Assembly (NCBI GenBank): GCA_913062745.1
Contig: CAJXXJ010000015.1
Coordinates: 1 to 15,888 of the forward strand
Source of the DNA: an uncultured Phaeodactylibacter sp.
GTDB lineage: Bacteria; Bacteroidota; Bacteroidia; Chitinophagales; Saprospiraceae
Length of the DNA: 15,888 nucleotides
Direction of reading: 5' to 3'
Part shown: piece after piece, positions 1 to 5,784 of the stretch
How positions within the stretch are numbered: the first letter of the stretch is position 1
Layout of the letters: the number at the start of each line of letters is the position of its first letter
Notes under the pieces: generated by a model
The model's database searches: none
What the model was told of the DNA's origin: nothing
The model's input: the letters and a program-made list of their open reading frames with translations, nothing else
Made by a program: the position numbers and the translations under genes

Positions 1-3000
1 TAAGCGTTCCGCACGATGGTGCCGGTGCCGGTGTTCTCCGGGCACTCGATGGTAGGCTCGTCTTTGTCCTCAGCAACGATCTGGCCGTGGCACGGCTCGA
101 AGCTGCCAGGGAACTCCTGTACTTCAGACTGCTCGAATTCAAAGTCAAAGATAGTAGCTGTACCCTGGTTGCCCGGGATGCTTTGACCGCCGCCGCTACC
201 GTAGCCGAACAGGATAATATCTCCAGCTTCTACGTCAACGGTAACAGAACCATTAGCCGGGACCGGCCCCTGGCTATTGGCAAGAGCAGTTTCTGTAATA
301 TTTCCATTTCCGTCGATAATGAAGTAGCTAAATACTTCAAACAGGAAGATTTGGTCGTTTTCAACCGTGGTAAAGTTCCAGTCAAAGGAGATTGTACCGT
401 CAGCCGGTACTTCTGCAGAAACCACTACAGACTCTAATCCGCCTAAATCATCTTCAGAGGACAGCGTCAGTGTGCTGTTATCCGTAGAGAACTCAAACAT
501 AGCGTCCGGAGTAGTACCCACGTCCACACCCTGAAGGTTTACAGTCGGGGACATGTCCGTCCACTGGTTCGGCGCAAATGGGCCATTAAAGCCCTGCACT
601 TCCAGCAGTTCCGGCAGCAGAGATACTTCATAGAAGAACGTACCGTGACCAGGCAGGGTGTTGCTAAAGTTGTTCGCGCCGTCCACGATGTTGACCAGGA
701 AGTCTTCATTCTCCAGGCAGCCGAACTCGCCTTCGAGCACCATGTCAGCAGTGATCACGCGCTGGCAGTTGTCGTCCAGCGTTACGTTAACGAGGTCATT
801 ACAAGCCAGGTTGTATTCCGGAGTCTCCTCCTTCTCAACGCAAACCTGGAAGCTCTCCGTGCGGGTATTGCCAGCAGCGTCAGTAGCTGTGATCACTACT
901 GTTTCGCAGGTGTTGGCGTCTACGTTTGCAACAAAAGTATTGCTCATCGGCAGGAAGTCAAGGTCCTGACCGTTGATTTGTACAGTAAGGTCGATGCCAG
1001 GGCCGGCAGCGCCGCCAGCTGGGATCGGAGCAGAGAAGTTAGTCAGCTCGATGAAGGAAATTGTCCCGCCAGTTGCAAAACCATCGCCTTCCAAAGAAAC
1101 CATCAGGATAGCACCAGCCGGTACATCTTCATTGATGGTACCACTGCCAGCATTGTCCTGGTTGTTATCGAAGTCGACCTGCAGCAAGATAGTGCCGTCA
1201 ACATCAATGATGATGATGTCGTCAACGAATACTGCCTCCTGCAGGTATTCATAGTCGAAGCTCAGCGTACCAGCAGCAGCCATGGGGATAGAAGCAAAGC
1301 CTCCATCGTCTGCTCCGGACTCAATGCGAAGCGTCGTAGGAGTAACTTGCAGCAGTTCAGCAGGGTCGTTCGGATCGAAGCTCTCAAGGGTCCAGTTAGA
1401 CGGAGCATAAGGGCCAGAGAAACCATTGGAAACTGCAGCACCAGACTCACCGCCTTCGCAGTTGTCTGTAGCAGTTACATTGAAGAATACATTAGCAGAC
1501 TCCATTGCAGAGCAAGCATCAATTTCTTCAGTGATGGTCTGAGCAGGATAAACTACGATCGGAGCCCAGTTGTCCGGCTGTGTATTTACAGTCAGGGTAA
1601 CTTCCTGGCTGCTCGTGTTGCCGTCGCCATCAGTATAAGAAGCCGTCAGCGTGTGCGTACCGCCGCTCAGCTCACCGTTGAAGAAGTATACGCCGTTTGT
1701 GCCGTATACAACGCCGTTGGAAGAACCGTCTACCAGTACAGTTGCGCCAGACAGGTCCGTGTCACAGTCATCAGAAACCTGTACTGCAACGCTTACGTTA
1801 GCTGCATCTTGGCATGCACCTGCCAGGAAAGTCAGGTTGCCCGGCATCGTAATGGTAGCCGGCTGGTCCTCGTCCTGAACAACGTCAACCAGGTGGTCGA
1901 CTACTACGCCGTCGTACTCTACTTCGATCAGGTAAGTGCCTGGCGTCAGGAAACCGGTAGCCTCGAAGTATGCAAAGCCGTCCTGTGGGTTGGTGTAAGT
2001 AATGTTAAGGTCCGGGCTGCTTATGCTGATATCGCCGGCAACGTTGCTGCTTGAAGTGATATCACAGTCGTAGATGTTACCGGAGAAGACGATGAATGCA
2101 TCCTCTTCGCAAGACAGCACGTTGAACTGTCCGTTGCCGGAGATGTCCACAATCGGAGCCGGGCTCGGAGACTGCTCTACGTTGATATCAAAGCTGTAGG
2201 TAGCCGTGTTGCCGAAGTCGTCAGTCGCCTCGTAAGATACGGTGTAGTTGCCAGCAAGCAGCTGATCGCCGCTTTCCGGGCCCGCAGTCTGTACCAGCGC
2301 CGGCTGCGCATCGCAGTCGTCGGTTACAGATACGGTCCAGTTTACAGGGACGCCGTCTGTATCACAAGCCGGGATCTCGATGTTCATGTCGCCAGGGCCT
2401 GCAATCTCAGGCAGGCGTACGTCCGGTACGGTGATGGTGTACGTCTCAGTAATGCTGTTGCCGTCAGCATCCGTAGAGGTGATGGTGATGGTGTTCGTAC
2501 CCACTGCAGCGAAAATCTCCAGCGCGAAAGTCGGAGCGTTGTTCAGCTGTACCAGCTGAGCCGTCGGGAATACGCCGAGGTTCGGGTTGGTGATGCTGGC
2601 ATCAAGAGTGGGCAAACCACAGTTGTCGAATGCCATGACCGACCAGGTGCGCTGTACGCCGCACTCGCCTTCCGGTGCGCTCAGTGTCTGAGAAGCAGCC
2701 GGCGTAGCGCCGGAAGCGTCAGATACCGTCATCGTCGGAGGAGTAGCGTCTGCTGAGAACAGCGTCGTTGAAGCAGAAACTGCAGCAACGCAAGCCCCAT
2801 CGTAGTTGCAACCGCCTGCAGAAGCCAGTGAAAGACTCACATTGTAAGTAGTGCCTGCTACAGAGCCGCTGAGGCCGGAAAAAGGAATAGAGGTGCCGGC
2901 AGGCACATTAAAGAATGTAGTACCACCTACGCCAACGTTGTAAAAAGCACCGCAGGCATCATTCACCGTCACCGTGAAGCTGCCATCAAAAGTACCCGGG

Positions 3001-3422
3001 CAGCTGGAGTTGGTAACGTTGGTAATGCTGATAGTCGGCGGCAGGTCAAAGACATCTGCGCCTTGGATTACTCCCTGCGAAGACGCAGTTGTGGACGTGC
3101 CACAGTTCGCAGTCACTGCGAAGAAGTAAGTGTCGCCGGGGATCAGGGTACCCGGGGTAATCGTCAGTGACGTGGTAGTCATGTTGACGAAATTCACCAC
3201 CGGGGCGCCGCCAGTGTCCTCCACATCTACGGTGTAGGAGTTGGCCGCTGCAACAGCGTCCCAGCTGATAGTAACGGATCCATCACATCCAGGCGTGACA
3301 TCAACGTTAGCCGGCGGAGTACACTGAGCGGACGCAAAGGTCGCGCTGAAGCTTACTGCCAGCAGTAACATTACTGCACGGATCAGGCGTGATGGGGAAA
3401 CGAATGTATTCGTTTGTTCCAT
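1..3422 (-). CDS. Giant secreted multidomain HYR/Ig-like surface protein, N-terminal part (runs off left edge)
   Basis: The ATG at 3422 opens a frame with no stop down to base 1, giving 1140 residues and no C-terminus. Residues 1-32 form a signal peptide (basic R12/R15, hydrophobic core, ASA cut before Q33-C34). Visible modules: FN3-like at about 36-118; HYR/Ig-like at about 240-330, 337-412 (DDCD...GNYTVSYEATDDFGNTATY) and 517-612; a split HYR at about 617-660 and 804-864; an ACNDLVNVTLDDNC module from about 871; a new HYR (DEPTIECP) from about 1118. Two related beta-sandwich-like modules (GFSGPYAPSNWT at 667, GFNGPFAPNQWT at 944) sit inside other domains. Many Asp, Asn and Thr residues and paired Cys suggest a Ca-binding extracellular protein. 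In Bacteroidota such proteins usually end in a T9SS sorting or gliding-motility-associated C-terminal domain, which would lie outside the window. A role in adhesion, matrix or predation is inference. Confidence 0.9.
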   Translation of the reverse strand, partial: MEQTNTFVSPSRLIRAVMLLLAVSFSATFASAQCTPPANVDVTPGCDGSVTISWDAVAAANSYTVDVEDTGGAPVVNFVNMTTTSLTITPGTLIPGDTYFFAVTANCGTSTTASSQGVIQGADVFDLPPTISITNVTNSSCPGTFDGSFTVTVNDACGAFYNVGVGGTTFFNVPAGTSIPFSGLSGSVAGTTYNVSLSLASAGGCNYDGACVAAVSASTTLFSADATPPTMTVSDASGATPAASQTLSAPEGECGVQRTWSVMAFDNCGLPTLDASITNPNLGVFPTAQLVQLNNAPTFALEIFAAVGTNTITITSTDADGNSITETYTITVPDVRLPEIAGPGDMNIEIPACDTDGVPVNWTVSVTDDCDAQPALVQTAGPESGDQLLAGNYTVSYEATDDFGNTATYSFDINVEQSPSPAPIVDISGNGQFNVLSCEEDAFIVFSGNIYDCDITSSSNVAGDISISSPDLNITYTNPQDGFAYFEATGFLTPGTYLIEVEYDGVVVDHLVDVVQDEDQPATITMPGNLTFLAGACQDAANVSVAVQVSDDCDTDLSGATVLVDGSSNGVVYGTNGVYFFNGELSGGTHTLTASYTDGDGNTSSQEVTLTVNTQPDNWAPIVVYPAQTITEEIDACSAMESANVFFNVTATDNCEGGESGAAVSNGFSGPYAPSNWTLESFDPNDPAELLQVTPTTLRIESGADDGGFASIPMAAAGTLSFDYEYLQEAVFVDDIIIIDVDGTILLQVDFDNNQDNAGSGTINEDVPAGAILMVSLEGDGFATGGTISFIELTNFSAPIPAGGAAGPGIDLTVQINGQDLDFLPMSNTFVANVDANTCETVVITATDAAGNTRTESFQVCVEKEETPEYNLACNDLVNVTLDDNCQRVITADMVLEGEFGCLENEDFLVNIVDGANNFSNTLPGHGTFFYEVSLLPELLEVQGFNGPFAPNQWTDMSPTVNLQGVDVGTTPDAMFEFSTDNSTLTLSSEDDLGGLESVVVSAEVPADGTISFDWNFTTVENDQIFLFEVFSYFIIDGNGNITETALANSQGPVPANGSVTVDVEAGDIILFGYGSGGGQSIPGNQGTATIFDFEFEQSEVQEFPGSFEPCHGQIVAEDKDEPTIECPENTGTGTIVRNA

Positions 3423-3442
3423 AAAGATCACGATTTGTTTGA

Positions 3443-3471
3443 AAAAATTAGGTAAAAAGGTCAATCTTCAA
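3443..3471 (-). promoter_or_regulatory. Weak candidate promoter for the giant surface-protein gene
   Basis: On the minus strand a TTG (3471-3469) is followed after 18 nt by TAATTTTT (3450-3443), one mismatch from the Bacteroidota -7 box TAnnTTTG. The spacing is acceptable, and it would leave a leader of roughly 15-20 nt before the ATG at 3422. AT-richness makes a chance match quite possible. Confidence 0.3.
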
Positions 3472-3472
3472 G

Positions 3473-3505
3473 TTGAGTTCGTCGTCGATTCGGTAACGAA
3501 CTCAA
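3473..3505. repeat. Perfect 10-bp inverted repeat upstream of the giant gene
   Basis: TTGAGTTCGT (3473-3482) and ACGAACTCAA (3496-3505) are exact reverse complements separated by 13 nt. The repeat lies 51-83 bp upstream of the giant-protein start and directly upstream of the weak candidate promoter. It could be a dimeric regulator's operator/activator site or, if transcription starts further upstream, a leader hairpin. No T-run follows on either strand, so it is not a typical terminator. Confidence 0.7.
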
Positions 3506-3921
3506 TGTATCGTTATAATCTGCCGGATGTTTCAGCGTTTTTCTGAAAGCGATGCCGGAGATTTAGTTCGCAGTGCCTGTGATTGATAGGTCTATTGGTA
3601 AGTAAAAGGAATGGACATTCGCCTTAATCGGCAAAATGTGTGAGAGTTGGGTTGCATGGGCATGCGCTGGGTCGTCGTTTTTATAAACATACATCTAGTA
3701 GTATGGTTAAATTAGTTCATGAGATTGGAAGTCACATCTTGCTTTTAGTGCCCCCAAGATTATGTGGACAAATATATAGAGTTTTTCAAATCCAAGTATA
3801 CCCTCAATAGGGTAATTTTACATTAATCCACATATTTTTTTCGTAGGAGCAGCGGACGCTCCGGAGAGGCCCGCTTCTGCCCGAAGCAAACCGCTCATTA
3901 CCAGCTATTTTGCTCAGGTGC

Positions 3922-4641
3922 CTATGAAATTGCGTAGGAGGTTAACCGGCACTTGACCTTCAGCAACTGACGGATATCATCCAGCTCAACTTCGTAAGGC
4001 TTATATACCGAATCATTGTCCGAAATCAGTCGGAGACTTGTTACCTGATCCCCATCGCGGACCTGCTGTATTCTTTTGGCCACGACCACATCTGTCACGA
4101 CTACGTATACATTATTATCCCGCAGGGAGGTTCCGCTCTCAAGAGGTTCGCATACGACGAGGTCGCCGTTCGTTATTGTTGGCATCATGCTATCGCCGCT
4201 GATTTCAAATGCAATCAGTTCCCCTTCCAGATGAGGGACCGAAAACTTGCTCAGGTTTTTCAGGTAATCCCCATCCTGATGCTCAAGCGCGTAACCGGCC
4301 AGGGCCCGTTCCGGGACCAGCGTGATGTTATTCCGCCCGCTGATTTGGCGGTCCTCCATAGCCCGGGCAGGGATATCTGAGGGGGACAGCACCCCTTCCT
4401 GAAACATATCTTCCTCTACGCCAAATATATAGTTGGCGTTGACACCATATATATCGAAAAGCCGGTGTAGCTGATCAACCGTGATGTTGCGCTGCCCTTT
4501 CAATATGCTATTGATAACATGGTTGTAAGTCCCGAGGCGCTTGGCGATATCAGACTTGCCTTTTATCAACTGATGCTTCTCGAGCGCATAATAAACCTGG
4601 CTAAACCTCTGATTCACAAGATTATCTGAAAAGTTGCCCAT
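3922..4641 (-). CDS. LexA/CI-like transcriptional regulator: HTH plus S24 peptidase domain
   Basis: The protein has 239 residues. Residues about 10-72 form an XRE-type helix-turn-helix (KSDIAKRLGTYNHVINSILKG). Residues about 108-225 are an S24 (LexA/UmuD-like) domain: an ALAGY motif at 113-117, where A115-G116 fits the self-cleavage dipeptide; the nucleophile S151 in EISGDSMMPTI; and the general-base Lys K189 in VVVAKRI. Such proteins repress target promoters and are inactivated by RecA-stimulated self-cleavage, or act as uncleaved regulators in which the S24 fold dimerises; which applies here cannot be told. It is divergent from the glucosaminidase gene, with a 129-bp intergenic region that could carry a shared operator. 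It is probably a chromosomal regulator rather than the genome's only LexA, because no phage or SOS genes are nearby. Confidence 0.88.
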   Translation of the reverse strand: MGNFSDNLVNQRFSQVYYALEKHQLIKGKSDIAKRLGTYNHVINSILKGQRNITVDQLHRLFDIYGVNANYIFGVEEDMFQEGVLSPSDIPARAMEDRQISGRNNITLVPERALAGYALEHQDGDYLKNLSKFSVPHLEGELIAFEISGDSMMPTITNGDLVVCEPLESGTSLRDNNVYVVVTDVVVAKRIQQVRDGDQVTSLRLISDNDSVYKPYEVELDDIRQLLKVKCRLTSYAIS

Positions 4642-4663
4642 ATTTTAAAACTAAATTGTTTGC

Positions 4664-4686
4664 AAAAACTTGCCTTTAAAAAACTT
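4664..4686. repeat. Short direct repeat overlapping the glucosaminidase -33 region (possible operator)
   Basis: AAAAACTT occurs at 4664-4671 and again at 4679-4686, 15 bp apart start to start. CAAAAA (4663-4668) and TTTTTG (4685-4690) also form a short inverted pair. These words overlap or flank the TTG at 4670-4672 and lie between two divergent genes, one encoding a DNA-binding regulator. Operator function is inference; A-rich DNA produces such repeats easily. Confidence 0.35.
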
Positions 4687-4701
4687 TTTGTTTTATATTT
4701 G
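4670..4701 (+). promoter_or_regulatory. Bacteroidota-type promoter for the glucosaminidase-like gene
   Basis: TTG (4670-4672), 21-nt spacer, then TATATTTG (4694-4701), an exact match to TAnnTTTG. Transcription would start near 4708, giving a leader of about 60 nt to the ATG at 4771. This rules against the in-frame TTG at 4660 as the start codon, because it would lie upstream of the transcript. Confidence 0.65.
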
Positions 4702-4770
4702 TACCGAACGGCACCGGATGCCGCGATTTGTTGCCTAAGATACAAAAGTTTTCAACAAAATACACCAAAT

Positions 4771-5556
4771 ATGAGTGCTTCCCAGCCATCACAGTACAAA
4801 ATCAAAGAGCGCGAGCGGCTGCACGAGCTCAATGAAAACCGCCGCACCGGTGTTCGGAACCGCCGGGAAAACCTGCTCAACCCGGAACAGGCACTGCAAC
4901 GGCTCCTCCTTGGGATACAGAAGCTGACGACTGCATTGCGCTTCCGGTTTCACCGGGCTACCAACGGGCAGTTTAGCAGCATGCGCCTGCCCTGGTTTAA
5001 GCTCGCACTCGCTGCTATTGCTTTTTTTATCATTACCCGAAAAAACATTCAGTTGTCTTTCAACATCAAAGCTCCGCTGTCCGGACTGGCCGACGATGAG
5101 TCCCGCAGCAGTGAGGACCAAATGGGTGTGGCACAAGCCATTTCTTACAAAGGCAGCAGACCGGTCCATGACCAGATGAATGAAACCAAAGCGGAGGCTT
5201 ACATCCGCCGGTTTGCCCGGGTAGCCAGAGCAGAGCATGACAAATACGGCATCCCCGCCAGTATCAAAATGGCTCAGGCGCTGCTGGAAAGCCAGGCTGG
5301 AAACCTCCCGGAGCAACAGGGAGACAACAACCACTTCGGCCAGCCGCTTGAGGGAAAACCCTACGATAGCGCTTGGGAAAACTGGCGGGCCCACAGCATC
5401 CATATCGCACGCAATCACCCTGCATTGTTCCAGGAAGGCGACGACCTTCAGGGCTGGGCACAAGGGCTGGCCGAAACCGGCTACACCAATGATTCACAGT
5501 ACGCTGATAAATTAATGCATATCATCGAGCGCTTCCAGCTTCGACAGTTGGATTAA
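4771..5556 (+). CDS. Membrane-anchored glucosaminidase-domain protein (peptidoglycan hydrolase-like)
   Basis: The ATG at 4771 is chosen over an upstream in-frame TTG (4660) because the promoter lies between them; this gives 261 residues. A basic, charged N-terminal region (1-72, probably cytoplasmic) is followed by one hydrophobic segment (about 73-88, LALAAIAFFII) and a C-terminal domain (about 140-261). This matches the N-acetylglucosaminidase (Glucosaminidase/FlgJ-like) family: GIPASIKMAQALLESQAGN carries the presumed catalytic Glu, then NNHFG, then a GYTNDSQYADKLMHIIE tail. The stretch between NNHFG and the WRAHSIHI helix is shorter than in the usual family form and lacks its Cys and acidic (DDD-like) segment, so activity may be altered. 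Likely role: cell-wall remodelling from the inner membrane. It is divergent from the S24 regulator. Confidence 0.82.
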   Translation: MSASQPSQYKIKERERLHELNENRRTGVRNRRENLLNPEQALQRLLLGIQKLTTALRFRFHRATNGQFSSMRLPWFKLALAAIAFFIITRKNIQLSFNIKAPLSGLADDESRSSEDQMGVAQAISYKGSRPVHDQMNETKAEAYIRRFARVARAEHDKYGIPASIKMAQALLESQAGNLPEQQGDNNHFGQPLEGKPYDSAWENWRAHSIHIARNHPALFQEGDDLQGWAQGLAETGYTNDSQYADKLMHIIERFQLRQLD

Positions 5557-5614
5557 CCTGACGCCCGATCGGTGAAGAACTCTCCTTAAGTGGTTTTCTC
5601 ATGATTGTAACTAC

Positions 5615-5649
5615 GGCCGCTCTTTGTCCCAACAAGAGCGGTCTTTTTT
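5615..5649 (+). terminator. Rho-independent terminator after the glucosaminidase gene
   Basis: GGCCGCTCTT (5615-5624) pairs with AAGAGCGGTC (5634-5643), 10 bp with one G-U pair and a 9-nt loop, followed by six T (5644-5649). It begins 58 bp after the glucosaminidase stop. Confidence 0.88.
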
Positions 5650-5784
5650 ATTGCCGTATTGTTACGGCTGAACAAGAACTGCATCCCAGGCTTCTCTGTT
5701 TGATTGGAGACAGGGCTGGTCGCAATGCTACACTTTTCCCAGTCTGTTTCCGTTATATTTACAATCCGAACCGAATCCCTGAAG

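Larger units (their letters stand above)
3423..3921. other. 499-bp non-coding interval between the giant gene and the S24 regulator gene
   Basis: No convincing gene in either strand. It holds the weak promoter and 10-bp inverted repeat near 3443-3505, a small hairpin TACCCT-CAAT-AGGGTA (3799-3814), and an 8-bp inverted pair TATGTGGA (3761-3768) / TCCACATA (3827-3834) that brackets the small hairpin. The part near 3841-3920 is more GC-rich, with short inverted GGAGC/GCTCC words, but no hairpin plus T-run that would end the regulator transcript on the minus strand. Confidence 0.7.

Noticed and set aside
87..437. 116-codon plus-strand open frame
   Set aside because: Same explanation: antisense mirror of the giant gene.
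645..2054. 469-codon plus-strand open frame
   Set aside because: It is the exact in-register antisense of the giant HYR protein; its translation shows no domain, while the minus strand shows clear Ig-like motifs.
3841..3921. Possible terminator for the S24 regulator gene
   Set aside because: Short GC-rich inverted words exist, but on the minus strand they are followed by A, not T, residues.
3922..4641. Prophage repressor / phage region
   Set aside because: The HTH-S24 layout can be phage-like, but no integrase, structural or lysis cassette genes are near and the flanks look chromosomal.
4660..4770. N-terminal extension of the glucosaminidase from a TTG at 4660
   Set aside because: The promoter -7 box at 4694-4701 lies inside it; ATG 4771 is the plausible start.
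4789..5463. 224-codon minus-strand frame opposite the glucosaminidase
   Set aside because: The plus strand has the promoter, terminator and domain motifs; this is a shadow.
5704..5784. N-terminal extension of the acyl-CoA oxidase
   Set aside because: Starts at a TTG; the extension looks unlike the family, and ATG 5785 begins a normal N-terminus.
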